Below are positions 32,163-40,833 of a DNA stretch of 44,411 nt, piece after piece (within the stretch, counting starts at the first letter, position 1; each line of letters begins with the position of its first letter). Position numbers and translations under genes: made by a program. Origin of the DNA: Thermoguttaceae bacterium. GTDB taxonomy: Bacteria > Planctomycetota > Planctomycetia > Pirellulales > Thermoguttaceae. Where the stretch lies: positions 1 through 44,411 of the forward strand of contig JAFSDX010000157.1 of assembly GCA_017436025.1 (NCBI GenBank), in the 5' to 3' direction. The notes beneath the pieces were generated by a model that had not been told where the DNA came from, did not search any database, and saw nothing but the letters and a program-made list of their open reading frames with translations.

Positions 32163-34073
32163 TTAACTTTTGGGGCCGTCGTAACGGAAGGCGAGGGCGG
32201 TAACGTCGTCGGAGCGTTCGGCGCCGTCGGCGAAGGTTTCGACCGCGTCGAAGAGGGCGTCGACGAGTCGGTCGGCGGGGGCGTCGAGCGCGACGGCGTC
32301 GAGCGTTTCGAGGGCGCGTCGGACGCCGAACTGTTCGGGCGACGTCGCGGCCGCCGCTTCGGTAACGCCGTCGGTGAAGAGGACGAGGGCGGAGCCGGGG
32401 GCGAGGTCGAGCGTCGCGCTTTCGAACTCGGCGTCGTCGGCGACTCCGAGAAGGAGGCAAATTTGCGGCGCGATTTCGCGGAACTTGCCGCCCGGTTCGC
32501 GGAGGAAGGGCGGGTTGTGTCCCGCGTCGACGTACTCGAGCCGCCCGGTCGCGACGTCGACGACGCAGAAGAAGGCGGTAACGAAGGTCGCGTCGTTGTT
32601 TTCGGCGAGGTAGCGGTTCGTTTGCGCGACGACTTGCGGGAGCGGGAGTCCGGAGAGCGCGAGATTCTTGACTAACGCGGTAGTCTTCATCATAAAGAGC
32701 GCGGCCGGGACGCCGTGTCCGGAAACGTCGGCGACGTAAAAGAAGAGGCGGTTTTCGTCGACGAAGAAGTAGTCGAACATATCGCCGCCGACGCTCGCCA
32801 TCGGGCGGTTTTCGGCGTAAATATCGAACTCGCGCCGCTCCGGGAAAGGAGGGAAAACGGACGGGAGGGCCGCCGTTTGGATGCGTCGAGCGAGTTCGAG
32901 TTCCTTGTCGACGCGGCGTTTGACTTCGTCGATGGCGCCTTTGAGAGCGTCGACGGTCGCGTTGACGCCGTTGGAAAGTTCGAGGAATTCGCGAGTCGTT
33001 GCGACGTCGATTCGCTCGTCGAGGTCGCCGTCGACGATTTTCGAGAGCGAGCGGTTGATCGCGAGGACGCCGTCGACGACCAAGCGCCGCGTCAGGAGCG
33101 AAACGACCGAAAAGAGGCCGAAGAAAAGGAACGAGTTCGCAACGAAAATCAAAATGAGCGTCGAACGTCGCTGCGCGAAAATTTCGCTTTTCGGGAGCGC
33201 GCCGACGAAGACGCAGTCGCCGCTTGTTTTGGCCAACGCGAAGCAACTCGCGCCGTCGACGTCGACGGAGAAGACGGCGTCGGTCGGGAGTTCGGCGGGA
33301 GCGGTCGGGACGTCGAGTTCAAAACGACCGGGCGCGGCGTTTGCGTCGCGAAGTAGAACGCCGTTTTGAAAAACGAAGAGCCGACCGTTTTTGCCGACTC
33401 GAAAGGAACCGATGAAGCGCGCTAAGTTGGCGAGGGCTCGAACCGTTTCCGTTCGGTCGGAGCGGAGCCCGACTTCGACGAAGCCCGGCGCGTCGCGGCG
33501 AGCGACGGCGGAATATTGGAACAGCAGATCGTCGGCGGTCGCGCTTTTTCGGAGCGGCTGGGCGATTTCGAGGGTCGGGTCGTCGAGAACGCGGAGAAAA
33601 TCGGCCGTTTCCGGCGTTTGCGAATAGTCGAACCCGCGCGTTTCCGGCGGCCAAGAGGCGACGCAAATTCCGTTTTCGTCGACGACGTCGATTTCGTCGA
33701 GATTTAAGAAACGCGCGAGTTCCGCAAGGCGTTTTTCGTCGACCGGGGCGTCGTCGAGTCGCAAAATCTCGGCGGCGGAGCGGGCGCGACAAACGGAGGC
33801 TCGACGTTCGTAAAGTTCGATCGTCGCAAGGTTTTCGCGCGCTCGCTCCGCTTGCGTTTCCGCTTCGAGAATCTTGGCGCGGATCGTTTGCGCCGCTTCG
33901 CGCTTCGCCGAACGGGTTTCGAAGAAGAACGAAACGACCGTCGACGCGAAAATCGCCGCCGCCGTCAACGCCGACGTCCAAAGAAGGAACGTTTTGCGCA
34001 ACGGACGCGTCGTTTCAAAACGAGCGTCGGGAAGGAGACGGGGCAATAGGGCGCGAACGAACGACGTCGACAT
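32163..34073 (-). CDS. Membrane sensor with HAMP-like linker and SpoIIE/PP2C Ser/Thr phosphatase domain
   Basis: 636 residues. Helix 1 is about 28-50; an extracytoplasmic sensor region follows (about 52-300; Cache-like folds are plausible: RVGKNGRLFVFQNGVLLRD); helix 2 is about 304-328; a HAMP-type linker is about 329-378; and the RsbU/SpoIIE phosphatase begins after the ELARRIQTAALPS helix (392-404). Metal-site residues are seen in GGDMFDYF (429-436), DVSGHGVPAA (449-458), DAGHNPP (516-522), FTDGVTEA (566-573) and SDDVTAL (621-627). Such enzymes dephosphorylate anti-sigma-factor antagonists in partner-switching; no STAS or anti-sigma gene is in the window, so the target is unknown. Confidence 0.9.
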   Translation of the reverse strand: MSTSFVRALLPRLLPDARFETTRPLRKTFLLWTSALTAAAIFASTVVSFFFETRSAKREAAQTIRAKILEAETQAERARENLATIELYERRASVCRARSAAEILRLDDAPVDEKRLAELARFLNLDEIDVVDENGICVASWPPETRGFDYSQTPETADFLRVLDDPTLEIAQPLRKSATADDLLFQYSAVARRDAPGFVEVGLRSDRTETVRALANLARFIGSFRVGKNGRLFVFQNGVLLRDANAAPGRFELDVPTAPAELPTDAVFSVDVDGASCFALAKTSGDCVFVGALPKSEIFAQRRSTLILIFVANSFLFFGLFSVVSLLTRRLVVDGVLAINRSLSKIVDGDLDERIDVATTREFLELSNGVNATVDALKGAIDEVKRRVDKELELARRIQTAALPSVFPPFPERREFDIYAENRPMASVGGDMFDYFFVDENRLFFYVADVSGHGVPAALFMMKTTALVKNLALSGLPLPQVVAQTNRYLAENNDATFVTAFFCVVDVATGRLEYVDAGHNPPFLREPGGKFREIAPQICLLLGVADDAEFESATLDLAPGSALVLFTDGVTEAAAATSPEQFGVRRALETLDAVALDAPADRLVDALFDAVETFADGAERSDDVTALAFRYDGPKS

Positions 34074-34162
34074 AAAAGCGCTCGGCGAGCGTTCGACGGC
34101 GCGTCGCGAACGGCGGTTAAAGTGCGGAAAACGGCTTCCGGCGAAGACGAACGGCTAACGGG

Positions 34163-34822
34163 TCAAACGCAACCTTCTAAGAAGGGATTGTACGCGCGTT
34201 CGGCGCCGACCGAGGTTTCCGGGCCGTGTCCGGGACAAAGAATCGCGTCGCTCGGAAGCGTCAAAATTTTGTCGCGGATTCCGGAGATCAACGCGTCGTA
34301 ATCGCCGTCCGGGAAGTCGCTGCGTCCGATGCTGCCGTTGAAGATAACGTCGCCGCAAAAAACGACCGGATTTTCGTCCGTTTCGAGGACGTAGACGACG
34401 TGGCCGCGCGAATGACCGGGAATCTCGACCGTTTTAAACGCGATTCCCGCCGCTTCGAACGTTTCGCCGTCCGCGAGAGAAACGTCGGCGTCGCAAGTCG
34501 TTAGCGGGAGACCGAAATGCGCCGAGAGGTTGCCGCGCGGGTCGGTCAGTTTGTAACGGTCGCCCGCGCCGACGTAAATTTTCGCGTCCGGCCAAACGGC
34601 GCGCAGCTCCGAGATTCCGCCGACGTGATCCCAATGCCCGTGCGTAACGAGGAGCGCGACCGGATTCAAGTTGTTTTTGCGCAACTTTTCGATCAGCGGA
34701 GCCGGTTCGGCGCCGGGGTCGACGACGACACAATCGCTTCGCCCGGCGAGGGAGACGACGTAAGCGTTTTCTTGGAAATCGGATAAAACGGCTTTGCGGA
34801 ATTCGAGGTCGGCGAATTTCAT
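34163..34822 (-). CDS. Metallo-beta-lactamase-fold hydrolase (glyoxalase II-like)
   Basis: 219 residues with the binuclear metal site THGHWDHVGG (60-69), PGHSRGH (135-141), CGDV with Asp158, and PGHGPET (197-203). The GRSDFPDGD and ERAYNPFL blocks match the short glyoxalase-II-like hydrolases common across bacteria, which are usually annotated as hydroxyacylglutathione hydrolase but may act on other thioesters. AT-rich TTAATTAATTA lies 12-25 bases before the ATG in place of a clear ribosome-binding site. Confidence 0.9.
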   Translation of the reverse strand: MKFADLEFRKAVLSDFQENAYVVSLAGRSDCVVVDPGAEPAPLIEKLRKNNLNPVALLVTHGHWDHVGGISELRAVWPDAKIYVGAGDRYKLTDPRGNLSAHFGLPLTTCDADVSLADGETFEAAGIAFKTVEIPGHSRGHVVYVLETDENPVVFCGDVIFNGSIGRSDFPDGDYDALISGIRDKILTLPSDAILCPGHGPETSVGAERAYNPFLEGCV

Positions 34823-34914
34823 CGGCGGGCGTTGCGTAATTAATTAAGGAAAAAAGGAAAGAGCGAAAACCGAAACCTGAACGGCGACGCGGAACGTCGA
34901 CCGCCGGGTTCGAG

Positions 34915-35068
34915 CTTCAATAATGAAGACGCTAAACCGACGCGGATCGCCGCCGCCGAGAACGAGGATTTTTCAACGTTTTCGACGGCGGCGGAAGTCG
35001 AATTAGTCTTCAATAATGAAAACGATAAGTCGACGCGGGCCGTGAACGCCGAGAACGAGAATCTTTTC
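34915..35068 (-). repeat. Imperfect duplication of the 3' end of lutC
   Basis: The last ~60 bases of the LutC gene (35008-35068) recur as a diverged copy at 34915-34974, 93 bases away in the same orientation. Shared words include CTTCAATAATGAA, CGACGCGG and CGCCGAGAACGAG. The second copy has a one-base deletion and is not translated in the LutC frame; it is a remnant. Confidence 0.75.
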
Positions 35069-35716
35069 AATGTCGGCGGTGCGGCTCGGGCCGGTGATCA
35101 ACGCGATTTCGCCGCGTTGGTTCGGGTCGCGCATCTTCGCTTCGATCTCCGGGAACGCTGCGGGGAGGTGTTCGCGAAGTTGGCTTCGTCGGGCGACGAC
35201 GAGGCAAACCGGGACGAGATAACAAAGGAAACGGTCGAACGCGGCGCGCGCTTCGACGGCGGCGGTTCCCGTGTCCGCGAGCAAAAGGAGCGGGGAAACG
35301 AGCCCGGCGGCGAGCGTTTGACGCTCTTTCGGGTCGGCGTCGGCGGGGTTTTTCGGCGCGTAAACAGTTTTCCAATTCGAGTTGGCGACAACGAGCTTTT
35401 CGGCGAACGTCGCGAGTTCCGGATTCGAGAAAACGCCGAGTTCGAGCGGCGAACCGGACGGAACGTTCGCGGGCGGGTTCGCGTTCAGCTCCGCCAAAAC
35501 GCGACCGACCGCTTCCAGCGCGGCGTTTTCGTCGGCGCAAAGAACCGCTTCTCCGGCGACCGCGGCGAGGTTTTCGGCGAACGACGCGGCCAATTCGGAC
35601 GGCGACGCGTTTTGAATCGGCCAAATTTCGGGAAGCTCCGGCATTGGCGTCGCCGAACGGTCGACGTCGGCGAGGGCGTTTTTGATCGCGTTAAGGATTG
35701 ACGTTTTGGAGTCCAT
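35003..35716 (-). CDS. lutC: LutC/YkgG-family lactate utilisation protein (LUD domain)
   Basis: 237 residues. The LUD domain shows PLLLLADTGTAAVEARA in the middle and the family's C-terminal signature ALITGPSRTADIEKILVLGVHGPRRLIVF. LutC works with LutA and LutB in oxidising L-lactate to pyruvate in an Fe-S complex; neither partner is in the window, so it may act elsewhere or with unlinked partners. Stand-alone LUD proteins are also common. The start is ATG 35716, at MDSKTSILNAIKNAL, the usual family N-terminus. Confidence 0.88.
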   Translation of the reverse strand: MDSKTSILNAIKNALADVDRSATPMPELPEIWPIQNASPSELAASFAENLAAVAGEAVLCADENAALEAVGRVLAELNANPPANVPSGSPLELGVFSNPELATFAEKLVVANSNWKTVYAPKNPADADPKERQTLAAGLVSPLLLLADTGTAAVEARAAFDRFLCYLVPVCLVVARRSQLREHLPAAFPEIEAKMRDPNQRGEIALITGPSRTADIEKILVLGVHGPRRLIVFIIED

Positions 35717-35892
35717 CGACGACGCCTTTCGAAAACGTTGCGAGGAAATGAGGAAGGGGAAACGGTCGCGAACCGAGCGCGCCGACGCGAACCTGAACGA
35801 CGCGACGAAGCGGAACGGAGCGGCGGAAGGGAAAACGCAAATCGTCGGCGGCCGCGAAAACGGCGCGTCGACGATTTAAGGAAATTGCGGCG

Positions 35893-36141
35893 CTAGTTGT
35901 ACGAGTTCAAGTCTAAGTACAACATAACGCAGGCGGCGGTGAAGAAAAGGAACGAAAGGAGGAGAACCAGCGTGTAAACGTCGGCCGGAACCTTGCGGGC
36001 GGGCGCTTTAACCTTCTTCGCCTTGGCGACCGGCGCGGCGAACGCGTCGGCGTTCGTCGAAACGTCGGCGGCTTTACCCTTGCGTTTCTTTTCTTTTTTG
36101 ACTTTAGGCGCTTTCGCGGGTTTTTCTTTTTTAGCTTTCAT
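35893..36141 (-). CDS. Small Lys-rich single-pass membrane protein
   Basis: 82 residues from the ATG at 36141; the longer frame to 36228 overlaps the upstream gene and is not needed. Residues 1-25 are almost all Lys, Ala and Pro (MKAKKEKPAKAPKVKKEKKR), 45-57 are again basic, and 58-78 form one membrane helix (VYTLVLLLSFLFFTAACVMLYL). The basic N-terminus should stay in the cytoplasm, perhaps touching nucleic acid or the ribosome. It follows the coiled-coil protein by 11 bases, so the two are likely co-expressed. No family name known to me. Confidence 0.7.
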   Translation of the reverse strand: MKAKKEKPAKAPKVKKEKKRKGKAADVSTNADAFAAPVAKAKKVKAPARKVPADVYTLVLLLSFLFFTAACVMLYLDLNSYN

Positions 36142-36152
36142 CGCGTTCGACC

Positions 36153-36992
36153 TCAGTTGGCTTCTTGCGAATAAACTTCGTCGCCTTCGGCCATCGTTCC
36201 TTGACGGAATTCGCCCAAGACCTTGCAAACGGCGCGGTTCGGCTCGACGGTAACGACTTCGACTTTGCCGAGGTAGGAGTCGCCGCGACGAACGTGAAGT
36301 TGGTTGCCCTTAGCCAAACCGTCGTCGGAACCGATCGAAATCGACAACAAACCGCTCGGCCCTTCTTCGACGGCTTCGACCGCGCCGCGAACGGCGACTT
36401 TCGGAAGTTCGCCGTAGACGCTCGGATCCGGGTTAAGGCCGTGTTGTTGCAAAACGGTTTGGACGTCGTCGTAGGCTTTCGTCAAATCGATATTTTGGTT
36501 TTTAACGTTGCCGTAGAGGGCGGCGACGTCGTAAAGTTTCGCCATCGTTTCCGCAAGGTCGCGGAGGTACGAAGCGCGGAGTTCTTGCGCGGTCGCGAGG
36601 TCGACGGCGGTCAGCTCAAGTTGTTGACGGAGGGAACCGATCGTGTTGTCGTTCGCTTCGATCGCGGCGACGCGCAAATCCAAGCTCTTTTGGAGTTCTT
36701 GGTTGTCGGCGACGAGTTTGGCGTTTTCGTCGGTCATCGCTTTGGTTTTCGTGTCCAAAGCCTGAATCGTCGCTTGATACGCGAATTCCGCGTCTTTTAT
36801 TTTCGTTTCAAGCTCCGTTTGCACGCCCTCCAATTGCTTTTTTTGGTTTTCGAGGTCCGTGATTTTTGTGGCAAGTTCCTCCGAACGCTCTTTCCAGTTT
36901 TTGTGCGACGCGTAAGAAACGACGCTGAGCGTAAGGCAAACGACGCTCAATAACGCAATAATACCTACAAAAATTTTTCCGACCAAGTTCAT
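36153..36992 (-). CDS. Planctomycete-type membrane-anchored coiled-coil protein
   Basis: 279 residues. Helix 1 is at about 5-27 (VGKIFVGIIALLSVVCLTLSV), then a coiled coil of about 130 residues (35-165) with heptad-like Leu/Ile and many Glu/Lys/Gln, and a C-terminal beta domain (about 203-275: SISIGSDDGLAKGNQLHVRRG, YLGKVEVV, AVCKVLGEFRQGTMAEGDEV). The overall order of anchor, coiled coil and small beta barrel resembles MreC, the cell-shape protein, but I see no clear homology. I recall proteins with this start and C-terminal pattern in many planctomycetes, without assigned function. Read with the small Lys-rich protein downstream. Confidence 0.78.
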   Translation of the reverse strand: MNLVGKIFVGIIALLSVVCLTLSVVSYASHKNWKERSEELATKITDLENQKKQLEGVQTELETKIKDAEFAYQATIQALDTKTKAMTDENAKLVADNQELQKSLDLRVAAIEANDNTIGSLRQQLELTAVDLATAQELRASYLRDLAETMAKLYDVAALYGNVKNQNIDLTKAYDDVQTVLQQHGLNPDPSVYGELPKVAVRGAVEAVEEGPSGLLSISIGSDDGLAKGNQLHVRRGDSYLGKVEVVTVEPNRAVCKVLGEFRQGTMAEGDEVYSQEAN

Positions 36993-37440
36993 GAGGCAAC
37001 GTCTCCTTTAACCGAAAGAACCTGCGTTCTGTCGCTCTTATCTATCTTGACGCTAAAAGTTGCGATTTCGACTTCGTTGTTCGTTCGTTTCCGCCGCCGA
37101 GGGAGCGGGGGGCGATTTTGCGAAACGCCGCCGAGGAAAAAACGCTTCTTCAGTATAACCCGATTCCCGTCGTTTTTGAAGGACTTTGCGCCAAATAACG
37201 CCAATTTTTTCAAAACGCCCGACGGTCGCGCGAGTTTTGCCGATTTTAACGCCGCGCGTCGACGGAACGACCGTCGCTCGGCGGAAGCGGTTTACCCGAT
37301 ACTATTTTAACGTTAAAACGGTTCTTTTGCTAGGAAAAGTTTCCCCGAAACGCTCGATTTTTCGAAATTTTTCGCGAACAAGCGTTTCTTTGTCGTTAGA
37401 ATCGTTTTATTCGTTACCGAACGGCGCCGGCTCGATTCCG
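36993..37440. other. Intergenic region
   Basis: 448 bases between the metallophosphoesterase and coiled-coil genes, both minus-strand. It contains a candidate promoter at 37152-37180. No RNA gene or repeat recognised. A short plus-strand open frame (37047-37310) has no support. Confidence 0.6.
37152..37180 (-). promoter_or_regulatory. Candidate promoter for the coiled-coil/small membrane protein pair
   Basis: Minus strand TTCAAA (37180-37175), 17-base spacer, TATACT (37157-37152), with CGGGT directly before the -10. The leader is about 150 bases. The same layout as the 40834-40862 promoter. Confidence 0.45.
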
Positions 37441-38478
37441 TCAGCGTTCGCCGAGGGGGAGAAAATCGATTTTCACCGTCGACCCGTCGACGGCGGCGCG
37501 GGCGGTCAGGTTCGCCTTGCCTTCGCAAACGTCGAGCGACGACAGGTGAACGTGCCCGGTAAAGACGCCGACGAGGTTCGGCGCGGCCAAAACGTCGCGA
37601 CGGAAGGCGTAAGTCGTTTCGGTATGACCGGCTTCCGGCCAACGTTGGCGGCGTTCGATTTGCCAACCGCCGTCGGTCGCGGCGCCCCATTTCGGGTGTC
37701 CGACGCCGTAACCGACGCTGCGACCGGGCGCGAAGAGCGGAATGTGCATAAAGAGCGCGGTCGGGAGGCCTTTGGCGAGTTCGCGGCGAACGAAGTCGAG
37801 CTGGTTGGGGAGTATCTCGTAAGTCGAGTCGTCGACGAGGAGGAGTTTAACGCCTTTAACGTCGACGGAGTAGGCGAGCGGGTCGGCGTCCTTGGGGTAG
37901 AGCGGCGCGAGGATTTTCGCCGTCCATTCGGCGCGCAGGTCGGCGGACGGGCCGGGGAGGCCTTCGAAGTGCCAGTCGTGATTCCCGGCGATATAATAAT
38001 AAGGAACGCCGGTCGCGCCGAGGTTTTCGAGGAGGAAATCGACGCCCGCCGCCGACGGGAAGCTGACAATGTCGCCGGTGAGGACGACCGCGTCGTATTT
38101 TTCCGGCGTAACGTCGGCGAGAATTTTTTTCAGCTCGTCGATCGGGTTCGTGTCGGCGCCGGTTTTGAAGTGTTTCGTTTTGTTGTACGCCGCCGCCATC
38201 CGCTTCGAGTTGTCGCGGTAATCGGCGCCGCGTTCGTCGTCGAGGAAGAGGTGCGTATCGGAAATTTGCAGGACGCGAACCGGTTCCGCGATCGCTTTCG
38301 AGAAGATTTTCGCGTCGACGCCGTTCAGCGCGAAGCTGGTTTCCGGAAAGTCGGCGGGCGGAGCGGCGGGGGCGGCGTCGGCGAACGCGTTCGGGGCGAC
38401 GGTCGCCGTTAAAGCGGTTCCGAGCGAGGCGCCGAAGAAGCCGCGTCGGGTGAATTGCGAAGATTGGGGCGTCGGCAT
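37441..38478 (-). CDS. Tat-exported calcineurin-like metallophosphoesterase
   Basis: 345 residues. A twin-arginine signal is clear: FTRRGFFGASLGTALTATVAPNAFA with RR at 11-12 and cleavage near 33, so the folded, metal-loaded enzyme is exported. The binuclear metal motifs are SDTHLF (DTH 74-76), TGDIV (134-138), GNHDWHF (165-171), MHIPLF (His245) and TGHVHL (307-312). Family members hydrolyse phosphomonoesters or diesters; the substrate is unknown. No clear ribosome-binding site precedes the ATG. Confidence 0.88.
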   Translation of the reverse strand: MPTPQSSQFTRRGFFGASLGTALTATVAPNAFADAAPAAPPADFPETSFALNGVDAKIFSKAIAEPVRVLQISDTHLFLDDERGADYRDNSKRMAAAYNKTKHFKTGADTNPIDELKKILADVTPEKYDAVVLTGDIVSFPSAAGVDFLLENLGATGVPYYYIAGNHDWHFEGLPGPSADLRAEWTAKILAPLYPKDADPLAYSVDVKGVKLLLVDDSTYEILPNQLDFVRRELAKGLPTALFMHIPLFAPGRSVGYGVGHPKWGAATDGGWQIERRQRWPEAGHTETTYAFRRDVLAAPNLVGVFTGHVHLSSLDVCEGKANLTARAAVDGSTVKIDFLPLGER

Positions 38479-38642
38479 AGGTTGCGTCCTTTGCGAAAAA
38501 CGGCGGGAATGGAACGAAAATAACGGATAAACGGACGCCGCGAACGCCGCTCTCGACGGAACGGAACGCGCGACGGGGAAATCGGACGGCGCTCGGCTTT
38601 GAAGCGTCGCGTAAAATGGCGAAACGCGGCAAAAAACGGCGA

Positions 38643-38689
38643 GTTTAACGTCGAAAACGCTCGGGAAGGAGAGCGAGTCGACGTTAAAC
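38643..38689 (-). terminator. Long hairpin after the radical SAM gene, likely terminator
   Basis: Perfect 12-pair outer stem (GTTTAACGTCGA with TCGACGTTAAAC), a small internal loop, a five-pair inner stem (CGCTC/GAGCG) and an eight-base loop, 35 bases past the stop codon. On the minus strand TCGCCGTTTTTT follows the stem. Confidence 0.65.
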
Positions 38690-38724
38690 GGCGCAAGCCG
38701 CGCGGATTTTGCGGGCGTCGGCGG

Positions 38725-40626
38725 TCAGTCTTTTTCGTTGTACTTCGCTTGCTCGACGAGCGCGAACTCTTTTTTCAGCTTCTCTTTATCGTTGTAGAAG
38801 CGGATGTGATCCCAAGGCAGCTCCGCGTCGAGCGAATACGCCGTGTGCGCGATCTTTTCGCGGTCGATTCCGCATTCGGCGACGGCGGCGTCCCAAAGTT
38901 CCGGCTTGAAGTGTTCGCGCCAAGCGTCGAGTCGGGCTCCGGCGCGCCAAGCGGCTTCGACGACGGCGCCGACGCGACGGTCGCCCCGCGTCATTAGGCC
39001 TTCGAGAAGGCTCGTGTTCAGGTCGTGATACTTCAAATCGACCGAGCGTTCGCGCCGCGTTTGACGGAGCGTTCGGTGCGCCTCCTCGAAGTAAGGACGG
39101 GTTTGCATCGCGGCCCATTGGAGCGGCGTGTGCGGTTTCGGAACGAAATTCGAAACGTTCGCGACGACTTGCGCGAATTTCCCGCGAACCTCCTTGCCCA
39201 AGCGGCAAACGTCGTTCGAGAGCGCGACGATCCCGGTAAGGTCTTCCTCCGTTTCATACGGAAAACCGCACATAAAATACATTTTGACGCGCGAAAAGTT
39301 GTTTTCGAACGCGGCGCGGCACCCGGCGAAGAGGTCGTCGTTGGTAACGCGCTTGGCGATGCGGCGGCGCATCTCGTCGCGAGCGGCTTCCGGGGCGACG
39401 GTCAAACTCGACGAACGCTCGGTCGTAAGGCCTTGAACGACGGAGCTTAGCTGGTGATTGACGCGCAAGCTCGGGACGGAAAGGGAAATGCCGCGCGGGC
39501 AAACGACTTCGCGAATCCGTTGGAGCGCCTCTTCGAATTTCGGGTATTCGCTCGACGACAGCGAAAGGAGCGTCGCTTCGTCGACCCCGGTCGAGGCGCA
39601 GGCGTCGAGAATCGACTCGGCGATCAGCTCGACGGAGCGGTAACGGAGCGGGCGTTTGAGCTGGGTGCTTTGGCAAAAGCGGCATTTTTGCGGGCAGCCG
39701 CGCATAATTTCGAGCGAAACGCGGTCTTGGACGCTTTCGACGAGCGCGAGGAGCGGACGTTTCGGCGGCGGGAAGGCGTTCAGGTCGCGAACGACCGCCG
39801 CGTCGATATATTCCGGGACGCCGTCGGCGTTCGGGCGGGGGCGGCGCGCTCGACCGGTTTCGTCGAACGAAACGTCGTAAAACTCCGGAACGTAAGCGTT
39901 GGGGAACTCGCGGGCGATTTGCAGAAGCGCGTCGCGACGGAGCGCTTTCGAGGTCGCGACCGGATCGCCGCCGGCGGCCAAATACGAGGACGCGTCGCGG
40001 CGGACGGCGCCGTTTTTCGCGTCGAACGCCCGTTTGACGCCGAGTTGCGCGCGCAGTTCCGCCCAACGTTCGAGGAGCGCCGGGAGCGTTTCTTCGCCGT
40101 CGCCGATCAAGAAAACGTCGACGAAATCGGACATAACCTCCGGCGACGCGGCGGCGGGGCCCCCGGCGACGACGAGCGGCGCTTCGAGCGGGCGGTCGAC
40201 GCGGCGAAGCGGAAGCCCGGCGAGGTCGAGCATTGTCAAAACGTTCGTGTAACAAAGCTCGTATTGGAGCGTGAAGCCGAGGAGGTCGAACGCGCCCAAC
40301 GGGGTGAACGTTTCGAGCGAGTAAATCGGGAGGTTCGCGTTCCGGAGGATCGCCTCCATATCGAGTCCGGGGCAAAAGGCGCGTTCGCAAGCGAGGTCGG
40401 AGCGACCGTTGACGACGTCGTAAAGAACCGACAGCGCGACGTTCGACATCCCGATCGAATAAACGTCCGGAAAACAGAAGCACATCCGCGCTTTCACCGA
40501 GTCGGCGTGTTTGACGATTTGACCGACTTCGCCGCCGATGTATTGACCGGGGAGGCGAACGTCCGGGAGAAGGAGGCTTTCGATAGAGCGTCGAAGTTCC
40601 GCGTCGAAAAAGTAGGGCGTCGTCAT
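38725..40626 (-). CDS. B12-binding-type radical SAM protein (TIGR03960 family)
   Basis: 633 residues. The N-terminal half (about 45-180) has the B12-binding-like fold of this family (CFCFPDVYSIGMSNVALSVLYDVVN, VVAGGPAAASPE, FLIGDGEETLPALL). The radical SAM motif is RGCPQKCRFC, with Cys311, Cys315 and Cys318 as CxxxCxxC, followed by SLSSSEYPKFEEAL and a FMCGFPYETEEDL block. In many bacteria this protein is fused to or beside a DUF2344 partner (TIGR03936) near ribosomal protein or RNase E/G genes; the partner is not seen here. Role presumed in RNA or cofactor modification. The ATG has only AT-rich sequence ahead of it. Confidence 0.9.
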   Translation of the reverse strand: MTTPYFFDAELRRSIESLLLPDVRLPGQYIGGEVGQIVKHADSVKARMCFCFPDVYSIGMSNVALSVLYDVVNGRSDLACERAFCPGLDMEAILRNANLPIYSLETFTPLGAFDLLGFTLQYELCYTNVLTMLDLAGLPLRRVDRPLEAPLVVAGGPAAASPEVMSDFVDVFLIGDGEETLPALLERWAELRAQLGVKRAFDAKNGAVRRDASSYLAAGGDPVATSKALRRDALLQIAREFPNAYVPEFYDVSFDETGRARRPRPNADGVPEYIDAAVVRDLNAFPPPKRPLLALVESVQDRVSLEIMRGCPQKCRFCQSTQLKRPLRYRSVELIAESILDACASTGVDEATLLSLSSSEYPKFEEALQRIREVVCPRGISLSVPSLRVNHQLSSVVQGLTTERSSSLTVAPEAARDEMRRRIAKRVTNDDLFAGCRAAFENNFSRVKMYFMCGFPYETEEDLTGIVALSNDVCRLGKEVRGKFAQVVANVSNFVPKPHTPLQWAAMQTRPYFEEAHRTLRQTRRERSVDLKYHDLNTSLLEGLMTRGDRRVGAVVEAAWRAGARLDAWREHFKPELWDAAVAECGIDREKIAHTAYSLDAELPWDHIRFYNDKEKLKKEFALVEQAKYNEKD

Positions 40627-40833
40627 TATTAATTAATATAAGGGGGAGCGTTGGGACGGAAGGCGCCGCGCTTCGGAGCCCGACCGCTTGCCGCTCGACG
40701 TTGGCGCTTTCCGAAAAGAAAAACGCGAAGTTGCGAGGGTGTAAAGTCGGCGAAATCGGCAAAGTCGACCGATTTTGACTCGAAAACGCGGCGTTTCGGC
40801 GGTTTTTCGACCGTCGAGAACGTTTCGCTCTCC

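Noticed and set aside
34840..35070. 76-codon minus-strand open frame below lutC
   Set aside because: Arises from the lutC 3' end and its decayed copy read in another frame; not a gene.
37186..38412. 408-codon plus-strand open frame
   Set aside because: Opposite the metallophosphoesterase; Arg/Val/Glu-rich translation typical of an antisense shadow.
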